Part shown: in pieces, positions 22,173 through 33,469 of the stretch
How positions within the stretch are numbered: the stretch's first letter is position 1
How the letters are laid out: each line of letters starts with the position of its first letter
Source of the DNA: Rhizophlyctis rosea
Taxonomy: Eukaryota > Chytridiomycota > Chytridiomycetes > Rhizophlyctidales > Rhizophlyctidaceae
Length of the DNA stretch: 64,000 nucleotides
Direction of reading: 5' to 3'
Assembly: GCA_027596075.1 (NCBI GenBank)
Contig: JADGJC010000056.1
Span: 110,524-174,523 of the forward strand
Notes under the pieces: generated by a model
The model's database searches: none
Seen by the model: only the letters and a program-made list of their open reading frames with translations
What the model was told of the DNA's origin: nothing
Made by a program: the position numbers and the translations under genes

Positions 22173-23490
22173 ATGAGCGAAGCAAAACCAAAAGAGTCCC
22201 TTATGGAGCGCTATGCACGCTTGAAAAAGAAGATAGAGGTGAGGTCTTCAGTTTGTTCCCACTACTGCATGGAGCACTCCTCACCCCGCCGTTTGCAGGA
22301 GAAACAAAAGCAAGAAGAAGAAAAGAAGCAACAAGAAGCTCTCGCACAGGTCCCAGCAACTCCGGTTGAAAAGCAACCGACTTCGCCCGTCACCACAGGC
22401 GATGCAACACCGGAAGCTCCACCCTCCCTAGTGGCTTCCAGCTGTGCATCCGTCAGTTCCGCTTCCTCTGTTCGCTCTTCTCCGTCCCCCGATCGCAACC
22501 GAAGACGTCGATCGTTCTCCATCTGCTCTGATGGGTCTGTAGATGAGTTTGGGAGGATGAAACGAAAGGGTGATAACAGTGAAAGTGAGGTGGAAGAGGA
22601 CACTCGTGGGAGGAGGGCTAAGAAGAATGGGGTGCGCCCGGACAAAAGGTGATCTCGATAGCGCATGCGGCAAATCGAGAAATGGGGTTGCTCACCTCTT
22701 GACCTCACAATAGATCGCGGAGACAATATACTTACAGCGAGTCAGACTCATCCGATGATGAATGTGCTACGGGAGCTCACCAACCATTGAATTGTCCAGA
22801 CGCCAGAGTATGTAGCGCCGGAAAGGATCCTACGGCGCATGAGGAGCTTACATGAATCATTTTCAGCTATATTTGGAAGCGGCGTCATACCTGGAAACGG
22901 CTTTTTATCGGAAAACTATATATGTTGGCAATCTGGCCCCACTCGTAACGGAGCCTGAGCTTATGACCATCTTTCGAGCGGTGGGGGAAGTCAAAAACAT
23001 TCGGCTGTTTTCAGGAAAATCGTAAGTGCTTGTGTGACTCGCAATGCACCGAGACCTGCTGCTTATCTAACCGGCGTAATTTATGTAGATATGCGTTTGT
23101 CACGTACCAATCTTCGAGTGAAGCCCGGGAAGCACTTTCCAAACTTGACAACTACCTGATTCATGGAGTGCCAATGCGCGTAGGGAGGGCAAAGATACCC
23201 GAGAGAAATCGAGGCGGATTTGGTGGCGTCCCATGGATGGATCATGGTAAGTCGTCTTTCGCTTATGCCGTTGTTCAATTGCGACCTCCATGCTAACGTC
23301 TTGGACAGACGCTGCCCGAGGCCCCAACTTTGTAGTCAACACTGGATCCGTCTCGGTCAAGAGCATATCACAATTGCCCATTGGTAAGAACATTGGATGC
23401 GATTTCTGGGCTCTTTGGTTCTGAAACTCATTTTGTCAATCAGATCCGCGTGCTGCTGCAGGGCGGCAGTTACTAAGATACGATCTTTAG
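22173..23490 (+). CDS. RNA-binding protein: Ser/Arg-acidic N-terminus plus one RRM
   Basis: Seven exons (22173-22238, 22299-22648, 22714-22807, 22867-23021, 23089-23246, 23309-23383, 23444-23490) give 314 residues. The N-terminus (LMERYARLKKKIE) and a Lys/Glu/Gln coiled stretch precede a Ser/Arg- and acid-rich linker (RRRRSFSICSDGSVDE). The RRM carries RNP2 as IYVGNL and RNP1 as SYAFVTY, around residues 190-260. A short tail ends GRQLLRYDL. A single RRM behind an SR-type linker fits a pre-mRNA processing factor. I do not recognise a specific orthologue. RNP1 is split by an intron, which was confirmed by phase closure. Confidence 0.85.
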
Positions 23491-23641
23491 TTGTGCGAAT
23501 ATCATGCCATTTGTATTATTTTGTGTATATCATACTTCTTTGTATTTCTATACCATGTACCATACATACTGTAACATATATTGAACCTAGCAAGTTTTTC
23601 AATCTCTTATCAGGCCAGTTCGTGATGGGTAAAATTTGGTG

Positions 23642-25705
23642 ATGGAACGAACGGGGAGAAACGCGTCGTCTAAGCCACCGCCGGAAACTGCGGAGCAGTG
23701 TCCGATGTCATGGACATGCAGGTCCTCATGTCCACACCTGACAACCCCAAAATATGATTCCCAACTTTCAGTGCCAAATATTTCAACAAAAGCGATCATA
23801 CCCACAAACATGGACGAGATTGAGACATCACCGCAGTCCCATAAACTATTTCCTGGACGGGAGGTTGAAATAGAAATGCTTACAACACTCTTTGGCGAGG
23901 TATTTCTCAAAACGCAAATCTGTAACGAACTTGGACAATTTACTTACCCTCAACCAAAGCCCACAAATCCTCTCTGCACCAGCATCCTCATCACCGGCCC
24001 CACCGCCACCGGGAAAACCGTTGTCCTCCGTCATCTCCTCTCTCCACCACAATACTCTTACCCCAATCACGTTGCCTGGCTCAATTGTATCGATCGGCAC
24101 ACACCGCGATTGCTTTTTGAAAGTTGTCTGAACCAGCTTTCGGGGACGGTGCCGAGACGGATTGGTGATGGCGGGGATGGGGAAACTGTTGGGTTTGCGG
24201 GGTTTGCGAAGTGTGATTGTGTGAATGATTTTGTGTGGATGGTGGAGGAGATTTGTCGCAGTCAGACTGTGGCTGATGAGGGGACAGGGGCGAGACGGTT
24301 TTTGGTGAGAATCTTTGGTTGGGCAGCACAACTGCATATGCTTGTGTCATATCAAATCGTCAAATTAAGAGACATCTTCAGGTTTTCGATAAGGCAGAAC
24401 GGCTACGGGACATGTCTCCGACACTGATAACCTCCCTAATGAAGCTCCGCGAACTGGTAAATTTGATCCCGAGCTTCTTCTCTAGTTCTCTTACTGCACC
24501 GACCAAGTTTTGACCCTGTTCCCCCACAGACCAACCTAAACATAACACCAATCTTCATAACCCACCTCCCCTTCGAATCCTTCATCTCCAAATCCATCTC
24601 CGTAGACCCATGCGCAATCACAATCGTCCCCTTCCGCCCATACGAAAAACCCGACGTTCTCCGAATCATCGCCAAGGACTGCCCGCCAGAGGAGGAACTA
24701 GACTTCTTCCTCAAGTTCGTGGAAATGATATACGACGTTTTCCAAAGGCCATGTAGGGATTTGAATGAGTTGCGGCATTTGGTCGGGTTATTGTTTCCGA
24801 AGTATGTGGAGCCGGTTGTTAGTGGGAAAGGTATGGTTATTTCGAGCTTAGGGTTTGAGGAAAGTGGGCAAGCGTGATATTCTCGATGCTCAATTCGATA
24901 GATTCACAGTGACGCGACAACAAACCGGCAAACTCTTCGCCAACATCCAGTTCCACATCAAAGAAGCTCTACTCAGTATCTATATGCGCGACATCTCCAG
25001 CTCGGAGTGGCAAAAGTCAGCTGAGAACAAAGAATCTGCCGTCCAATCAAGTAAGTTTATACTTTCAATCCGAAAGGTCGTTGACATTCAAAAACGTGCA
25101 TTTCGGCAATTTCGGAATGCTTATGATGTTTATTACGTAGCACTGTATGACGTAGAGCTACCATTCTACACAAAATTCCTACTCATCGCGGCGTTTTTGG
25201 CATCGTATAATCCGCCACGGCTGGATCTTCGATATTTTTCACGTGGCGGTGGGGACGAGAAGCGGAAAAGAAAGGGTGGCAGGGGAAAGGTCGGGAAGGC
25301 GGAAGGAGGGGGGAAGGTATGCTGATTGTGATACGTGAACTTAGCAATAATGATTGAACGTGCGTATGACAGATGAGACAACAATTGCTGGGTCCGAAAG
25401 CTTTCCCGTTGGAGCGTATGTTGGCTATTTTCTATTCCATTGTTGAAGACGATGTCGAGGGAAACATTGACATGCATACTCAGGTAAGTGTGCACCATAC
25501 CTCATCCGTTCATTCGCCCTTGCCTCAATCGAAACAAAAAACCTAGGTTTCCTCATTGATCAGCCTGAGGCTACTGCAGCGTGTGACACCAATGGACAGA
25601 CTGGACGGCGTGAAGTGCAAGTGCAACGTTAGTTTCGACTTCATCCAAAAGGTCGGGCGGACGGTCAAGTTCGACATCGCCAAGTATTTGTTCGATTTCA
25701 TATAG
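23642..25705 (+). CDS. ORC5: Origin recognition complex subunit 5
   Basis: Seven exons: first exon to 24304, then 24382-24456, 24530-24830, 24910-25050, 25141-25316, 25373-25483 and 25547-25705. Two starts are possible. The ATG at 23642 gives 541 residues. The ATG at 23810 (MDEIETS) gives 485 and sits just before the conserved start of the AAA+ domain, as in other ORC5 proteins, so I favour it. Walker A is GPTATGKT. The Walker B region is FLVFDKAERLRD, with no canonical DE pair. The C-terminal ORC5 domain has LPFYTKFLLIAAFLASYNPPR and ends in a winged-helix-like segment. ORC5 is part of the six-subunit complex that marks replication origins (known). A very basic Gly/Lys/Arg insert follows the NPPR segment. 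Confidence 0.92.
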
Positions 25706-25793
25706 GAGGGTCTGAGATGATGGGATCAACTGCTCGCCTGCCCACGGAGGGGCGTGTGTGTATATTACTGATTTGTAAACAAAATTGGATTTC

Positions 25794-26838
25794 TTAATCA
25801 TCTAAACGTGTGATGAATGCATCCGGGGGGATGATTATTAGTTTTTCTGGTACCAGCTGTTGTGGGAATGCGTAAGTATGTGCCGCGTGGTCACGAAGAG
25901 ACTTTCCATTTAACCTTAAAGTGTCTTGAAAATAGCAAGAAGCGTGAGTATAGATGTGATTCAATCTGGTAGGAGAGCGGTCAGCATTTCAAGCTCCTCT
26001 GAGCATGTGCACATGCAAACATACTTCGAATTCCGTGAAGAGATCTCGGTGATGAAAGAAGGCGTGAGCGAATATTCGGTACAGCCGTCGCGCCACACTT
26101 TGGAAATGCTTCAATGATGATTCGGGAACCTTTACTCTGTAGTTTGACACTTTGTCAGACTCGCGATGGGAAGCACTGCATTCAAAGAATGACCCTCCAA
26201 ACCTTACCTGCTCGGGAAGTGCTTGTGACTGTTTAGTAGTGCGATGGAATGATCAAGTGTGTGGACTGAATAATCGATCGCGGAACACTGCATAGATGCC
26301 GAATTTGAGTGACATGTGAAAGCAGCGTCCAGCAGTGAGTGGCCGTACTGTTTGAGGTGTTGGGTGTGCCGCACACAGATACATCCACTCATCCGCTTTC
26401 ATCTCAGGGCACTTTTCAGCAGTACAGTCTGATTCAAGGAGGACTATCAGGTTGTTTAGCTCCAGGCAAACCTGTCTGCGTTGACAAGTGGACCAGTTGA
26501 GTATGCGGTGGTGACGGGCAATGTACAGGTGTGAGTCGAACCTTAGTTGTTCATATTGCCATGTGTCCTCGTCCTGAGTCTCCGGAAGGCGAACAATCGC
26601 GTCCACGTCGGAGGGATCTTTGGAAATGAGAGCTTGGAGGTATTGCTGGCCTGAGAACGTGGAATCCATATCTTCAAGTGCAACTTCTGGCCACTGACAC
26701 CATTCCTAAAGGTCATACAACGAATGAGCGAGGAACAACGAGCGAGTTGGCGCAAGGTCCTTTTACCTCGTTCCGAATGCCGGGCCTGTTTCGAAATATG
26801 AAGGTTGGTGGTGCGTCTGGTGTCGGCTCGGTTGCCAT
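25794..26838 (-). CDS. MOB-family protein, phocein/MOB4-like
   Basis: Seven exons (26838-26767, 26705-26542, 26475-26349, 26287-26208, 26136-26025, 25965-25915, 25856-25794) close in phase to 222 residues; human MOB4 has 225. Landmarks in order are DEDTWQYEQLRQ, CLELNNLIVLL, the zinc-site region CTAEKCPEMKADEWMYLCAAH, CSAIDYSVHTLD, LLNSHKHFPSR and RRLYRIFAHAFFHHRDLF with the zinc-binding His pair. MOB4/phocein is a core subunit of the STRIPAK phosphatase-kinase complex (known), which in fungi governs cell fusion and morphogenesis. The match in DEDxWQYEQLRQ and overall length favours MOB4 over MOB1/2. It converges with ORC5, with 88 bases between stops. Confidence 0.9.
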
Positions 26839-27239
26839 TTCGAGGATCTGGGTTTGATATGAATAGTAAGGCGAATATTCCGATATGCAAGTCTCAAGAA
26901 CTGACGTCGACGGCGATTATCGTATTGGGGTGAGCGTCGGAACTTGTAGTCGAAATTTTGCGCAAAGCGATGCACTTGCAAGATGAGAATGGTATGTGGG
27001 AAAATAAGGAGGCGAAGAACAAGCTGCAAGCAAGGAGCACATGTCTCAGCCTGGTCTCCGCCATCCGTAGCAAGCCACCAGGCCGCATGAATGCGATGCT
27101 GCGCGACCGTGTAAACTTGTGCTCTCCTCAATCTAATTTTGACAACTTCCCATCGCCCACTAACAAACACGGCGCACACTTGTGGCATCTGCAACCCGTT
27201 TCCTCATAGAAAACAGTAAACGCGTGAACCAGCTGTGCG

Positions 27240-30200
27240 ATGCGAACACCTGACGATGTCCGGTATGTGGATTCTACCCGGTCACGCACTCAAAGAAGTT
27301 CGTCGTGCTAATTTACCGTGGGAAATCTCCATAGATGTGGCTGGGACGCATTGTTCAAGGATCCGCTTTTGTCAAAAGACACTGTGAAGTCAAGAGGTCT
27401 CTCGGGACGCATCGGCCAGAATGATTTGCGCAGCTTGTATTGGAAGGTGAGACATACCAACAGGCATTTTCTGTCCCACTGATAATGACCCTTTGTGTCA
27501 GATTTATTTGGAGTATCTTCCCAGTCTGTCGTCAGACTCGTGGTCTTTGATCCTTGCAAAAGAACGACAAGGATATGAAGACTTGAAGAAGAAATATATT
27601 TTTAATCCAAATAAAGCATCAGAAGAGGCCAATGATTGGACATTGAACAACCCACTTAGTCTATCAGAAGATGTGAGTACTTGGCATGTGACATTGTCAT
27701 CTTTGTAGGGGACAAGTCTGATGACTTTCTTGCAGAGTCCATGGACTCAGTACTTCAAGGATGTCGAGCTTCAGAAAGTCATACGACAAGATGTGGAGCG
27801 CACGTAGGTTTTTCTTCATTCTCCACTTCACATGCACTATCATTGACGATGTTTTAGGTTTCCCGATCAACAAATGTTCCGCTCGCGCGAAATCCAGGAC
27901 GTAATGACCGATATCTTATTCGTTTGGTGTAAACTCAACCCGGATATCTCCTACCGACAAGGAATGCATGAGCTGCTGGCGCCTGTGCTATTCGTGGTTG
28001 AATTTGACAAACTTGATCCAAGTTCTTCAGCCGAGGGGTTAGTGTGCCGTCCACCTAATCAATACAAATGGTACTCATTGATATGTCACAGATTACCCGC
28101 GGTTGCTCAAGCAGTGTTTGATCCGAAATATGTTGAGCATGATTCGGCGGTCCTCTTCTACCGCATCATGCGGTCGACAAAGCCGTGGTTCGAAGTTGGT
28201 GAGGACATGGCCGTGAGTCGCCCTCAGCGTGGCGTAAAAGGGTCTAAGTATCAGGAGCATCGTGAGACTGCGGAGGTGGGTGGCATATGGGTGTTCTTCC
28301 TTGCAAACACGGATTCACAAACTTTGCAGAATCTCAAACCGGTTCCTATTATTATCGTTTGTCGACGAGTGCAAAACGAATTGCTCCGAGTACTGGACTA
28401 CGAACTGCACCAACATCTAAGTAAGCATGGAATCGAGCCGCAGTTATACGGGCTGTGCGTATGAGGTTTCGTCAATTTGTGGGATATCAAACAGAATCCT
28501 GTCCTAACCATGGCTATATTGCAGTCGGTGGTTGAGATTACTATTCGGTCGTGAATTCCCTATACCCGAGTTGTTCACACTGTGGGACGGCATCTTTGCG
28601 GAGGACCCCAACCTTGGCTTGGTTGAATGGGTCTGTATCGCTTTATTGATGTTTTTGCGAAAAGACCGTACGTACATGGCGAGTTTTCCATACGGCCAAC
28701 GCTAATCCAGCATTTCAGTTGTTGGGAATGACTATGCCATGACCATGCACCGCTTGATGAAATTTCCTCCCATGCAACAGCTGGGAACCACTGTCCCGAG
28801 TTTCATTGACAGTGCTCGTGGTCTCCGAGAACGTTACACGCAGCGTGCTCTGCTGTTAGCTTCCAGCAATAATCAACGAACACCTCAACAGCCAGCAGTA
28901 GCGGTAACCCGAGTGGAATCTCCGCAACGCATGAAGCGTTCCAATGTTCCTTGGTTACATCATACGGATGAGGGCGCTGCAAAACCTCAGGCCCCAGTTC
29001 CCGCGCAACCAGAAAGACGGACATCCGGGCCACAACGTCCTTACCCACCGATTGACGGGTTCAGCGTGCCTCGCAGAGACAGCCCTTCCCGCTCGTCTAT
29101 CGCCTCCATCCCTTCGTCAAGCTCGTCCCTTCCATCACCGGTTGACCAACATCCTTCGGCGCATGGCCAGCACGTCGATCCAGTGCAGCTCCAGCTTGCG
29201 CATCTGACAAAGCAGATCCAGCATGTGCGAGAGCGTGACAGGACATTGGTGAAGAAGCTTGATCGTTGTGTCTCATTGATCAAAGATTTGGTTGGGACCG
29301 ACGGCTCAAAAGGCGATGGCAATAGGTTTACAAATGAGCTGGAAGGGGTGATGGCGGAATTGACAACCGTCGCAAATGAGCTGCGACCAGTGTTGCCTAC
29401 ATTGGGCAGTGATTTTGAAGAGCGGCACTCGCCCGCGAAGCTGGTGACGTCCAAATCAAAATCGAGCCCCAGTCTGCCATCCCCTACCCGAACCATCCCT
29501 TCCCGGAGAGAGTCGACTCCCGTTACACCCTCACCGACAATATCTGCTCCTATCAATGCTCCCAACACAGCGACCTCTCCCGCAGTCACGCCGACAACGG
29601 CGCCTCCGGAAGCTACAAAAGCACCAATTCCTCGAAAGCCTCAAGCCCTCGAAGCGAATGATACTCCAGCGGTGTTGCCAGTCAAATCAGTGCAGGAGGA
29701 ACCGGTGGAAGTCGTCCAAGCGGACGCGGGAGAGGCAAAGCTAAACGGCGAACAAATCACAACTGAGGCTCCTGCACGTTGGGGTTCCAACAGCACTATC
29801 CGACACTCACCTCCTGTCCCCACTGACCACGAACAGGTGCCCCCTCCAGCCAAACCATCAATCCCAAAATCTGCGGCAACCAACACTCAACCCAGCGCAT
29901 CGGCGTCACAACCTCGGCAACCCGCTGCTCCACGAGCGCGATCCACAACACCGGACCCTTGGCAAAGCGACGCGTCAGGAAAGAGTGGCGAGGCGGCTGT
30001 AGCGGAACAGCATCTTGTTGAAGTTTTTGAAGATCCTTGGGCTGATCATGGTCAAGGTGCGGAAATAGCATATGGCGGTAGTGGTAGTCAACAGCTAGGT
30101 AGTTCGGAGGAGATTAGGAATAGGCCGGAGGATGCTGATGTCGATGATGCGGACTTGGAGGGGATGTTGTCCAGACCGCCTGCAGGTACGGCACGCGTCG

Positions 30201-30373
30201 AAGCTTCACGACCGTCGGCGGCCCCAAGCAAAAGCTCTGTTCCGGCGGTCGCGCCGTTGACTCCTGGACGCATTGACTTGTCGAATAAGGATCCGTTGGG
30301 GGCGGCGCCACGAGCGGGAGTGACTTTGTCTCCTAGATCGGTGGTGACGGCTGATCCATTGGGCAACCTGTGA
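27240..30373 (+). CDS. TBC-domain Rab GTPase-activating protein, TBC1D5-like
   Basis: Eight exons (27240-27262, 27335-27446, 27502-27672, 27736-27803, 27858-28275, 28330-28454, 28525-28667, 28719-30373) give 904 residues. The TBC domain spans about residues 10-390 and starts GLSGRIGQNDLRSLYWK. The arginine finger lies in IRQDVERTFPD and the glutamine finger in SYRQGMHELLAPV. The split TBC with a loop after RSTKPWFEVGEDM fits TBC1D5, the retromer-linked Rab7 GAP (known). The end of exon 5 is uncertain, because an alternative donor at 28213 also keeps frame. The last 500 or so residues are disordered, with a coiled coil near LTKQIQHVRERDRTL and an acidic-Trp motif (EVFEDPWADHG). It is divergent from the MOB4-like gene. 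Confidence 0.88.
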
Positions 30374-33300
30374 AGGCACGAGGTAGAGCATACCCTTTCG
30401 AATTAGTGTACCATTTTGATGATTGTATATGTAGTGTACGTAGTAATGCAGGTAGAACTGTCTTTTGCCTTTGAACCACAGGTCCATGTGGCGCTTCATG
30501 ATTTTGGCGAGGAGAATGATCGATGAGAGCATGATCCGGCACATTCATCATGCATGCGGAATGTTAGGCCATACCCGTCCCATCGCAGAAGTCGTGTGGG
30601 CGCCGTCATAGCCTCGACAGTAGCGGCTGCGCGCGCGGATGAAGTGTTACAATGACCCTAAGTGGCTCGGCAAGTCACAGAGCAACCGCTTGTATTTTGC
30701 TGCTTCTGCCAATGTTCCAGACTGGTTGGCAAAGACCACCTCCTCAGTACAAAATTCGAAATCACCCATTCACATCGGACAAATTCCCCTGTGAGAACCT
30801 ACCTGTTTATTCACAAGTTACAACGCATGGCACATCCTACGCAAATTGTATGACTGCATTCCGTTGCGACCAAATTTTGAAGTCCACCACTCTCTGCATG
30901 TCGCACCAGCTCACCAATCGTTAAGGAAACAGCTGCTTGCTCTGTTCACTTTGCCCATGGTCCCAGGTGAGTCAAGGGAGGTATGATACATTACAACATA
31001 GACTGACAAGTTATACGCAGATTAAGACCAATCACACTATCAAGACCATTCTGTTTTTACTGAAGCACCAGTCTGGCAGACGTAGTAGTTTCTATCTCAT
31101 ATGGTATTCGGGCACTTTTGCAACCTACGGAGCTGGTATGGCAGTGATCTTTCTATTTTGTCCAAACCAGATAAAGACTCCACCGACAACAGCCAAATTG
31201 ACGGGAACAGCCCCAACGCTGGCACCAATCATCACCGACTGATTGCTGCCGCTTGTTTGAGATGCGTTGTGGAAGTCGGAGGTGAAGGAGCGCCGTTTTC
31301 CGCGCCGCTAGGGAAGATGGCGGGAAGAGGGGATCCAATGGCGGGAGGTGCTGCAACGTTGGTGGCGCCGGCAAGCATTGTTGGGTACGTGAATACTTAG
31401 GCGAAGGTGTACAATCCCGAACAGAAACAGCATCGAATACCATGGTCGCACCTCGTGAACCCTCGCGTTCTGTAACCAAAATGGCCCTATGTGTCTTGCG
31501 GAACATGCTTAGGGCAACAGGATATTGGAGTTGTCCCATCAGAAGAAAGCAGGATTTGCCACCGAGATGGCTTTCATTACGGACAAAAAACGGGTTTTGT
31601 GCATTCTCCCTTACATGTGAACTACAGTTTGCAGATTTACGACAAGATTGGTGGTGCTACAGGGGTCCAGTATGGTGCGCTTGGAACACTTGGAAGGCAC
31701 AAAGGTGGTCAGCGACACCACGATTTTCCATCGCAACATTGAGGGCTACATTGCGGGTGAAGAATTGCGGGGCAGCTCCATCACCATCCATCAAGGATTG
31801 CGTGAAAACCACATCATCTGGACTGGATGTGGCAATCACACTTGTTCTGAGATTTTATTCACCGCCGGACTGGACCCTATAATGCAGGCGAGAGAGGTGT
31901 ATGGATCTTCCAAGTTGGTTCAGGTGAGAGGACCAGGTGTCGGTTGGGTGCACAATGCCCTCGTCCAATGCACTGAATTCTGTTTGCAAAAACCAGCCTT
32001 GTCTGGAAGTTGTTGGAATGGTCCAATGCGCTACGAGTATGTCTCCCACCCAACACCCCTGCCTTTCATGTGGGAATAGATGAAATTCTACCGCTGGGGC
32101 TTCTGAATACAAAGGCGGGGCACACAACCAGACCCACTCATTATCTTTTCCATTCCTTTTGCTTTAGTCACATCACATGCGCATTGAGCGGTTTGTGCAC
32201 AACTTGAAGCCATATCAGAAAAATAAGGCGTACATTTCTCCAACTTTGCAGCAGGCAATCTAGGACCGCGAGGGCAGCAACGGTTGGAAAGATCACAGTA
32301 GTTTGTGGGACGCTTGCCTCGGTTGAGTGAAACAGCCTACGGCAAGGCAGCCATTTGACTGATTTACTGTTACGGCACCGGCAACACGAGGTTTCACACC
32401 TTGCACAGACAGAAGAAGGGTACTGGAATCAAGTTTGACTCCATCACCAAGGGTTGAAGGTCGGGCAAGTGGGGCGTAGGTATACCTATTGGAGTTTGTA
32501 GGCTTGCTGGTAGAAGTCAAGAGCCAGAGGGATAGCCTCCAAAAGTGCAGAACGTCAATATGTCTTGTGCAGGTCGGAAGAGGAAGGTTTAACGTAATTC
32601 TGCAAGTTTCCTGAACATCCTTCCGGATTCATGATATGCATCTGAACCTCCTTACAAAGCGCCTCACGCCCCTCGGGAAATTGATAAGGTCAGTTTCGGC
32701 ATCACGAAATATAGATCGGACCCCTCCTTTGGAGATTGGTATGTTTTCTATAAGAGCCATTTTCTCAACGAGAATTGGTTGGCGGTCTTTGAGCCCAAAA
32801 CTTTGTGAGACCGTCACTCAATCGCGATTTATACCAGAACGGGTTTTATTTCGTCAGCACGGAGTATCCGGTTGATAGAGCAGTGAAGCGGACGGGTGCG
32901 GGGGGCCAAACAAAGGTTTATTTTGGCGCTGGCAGCGAGATGTTTGAAATAGTTGCAGGTGTGCAAGGGAGCAATGCACTGATGATCTCATAGAAGTCCA
33001 TTGTGCAGATGGAGATTTTGCTATGCGTCGTAGGATAGCAGTGCAATTCATTCACAAATTGAAGCGAGTAGTGGATAGACATAGTGGTTTGCTGTAAACT
33101 CCCCTTTCGTGCAATATTTCTTGATATTCCCAATTGCGTGACGCACTGCAAGAAAGATAAACAATTTGCTTTATTCGAAAGGAAACGAATGAATATAAAC
33201 AAGGAAACAAGCGTGAAACTTGCACAAAAATGGGGAGGGAAACAAAGGTAAAAACACACAAGAACGAAAATCGGAAAGAAACAAACTTTGATACAAGAAC

Positions 33301-33469
33301 AACGGAATCTATCTACCCGTAGATCAGATCCATATGGAGTTACACCCAATAATTACCAACCTTCCTTCTTCAATCCCCACCCACAAGTAACACTCTTTGT
33401 GAAAACATCCCCACTGCCCACCCATCAGCAAGCGAAACAATCAAGTAACAAAGCCCCACCAAACAAACA
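30374..33469. other. Largely unassigned stretch
   Basis: Apart from the minus-strand fragments listed at 31125-32520, no gene model closes. A plus-strand frame at 31648-32079 (about 143 codons, with cysteines) overlaps them on the other strand and is a rival reading. 32.6-33.4 kb shows only short frames and A-rich sequence ahead of the capping-enzyme 3' end. Confidence 0.4.
31125..32520 (-). pseudogene. Fragments of a membrane-anchored surface protein (IPT/TIG-like?)
   Basis: Two minus-strand pieces look coding. At 32520-32293 a frame reads NSNRYTYAP followed by Val/Ser-rich strands (LLLSVQGVKPRVAGAVTV). This is like the end of one immunoglobulin-like IPT/TIG domain and the beginning of another. 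At about 31245-31125 a frame reads a Ser/Gly/Asn stalk, one hydrophobic segment (SVMIGASVGAVPVNLAVVG) and a short basic tail with a stop. A Pro/Ala/Ser-rich stalk in a neighbouring frame (31250-31395) would join only with a frameshift. I see no complete model; it may be a decayed gene. A comparable arrangement lies at 40.0-40.5 kb. Confidence 0.3.

Noticed and set aside
31648..32079. Plus-strand frame of 143 codons with cysteines as an independent gene
   Set aside because: There is no domain, no supporting exons and no convincing start; it overlaps minus-strand fragments that are somewhat more gene-like.
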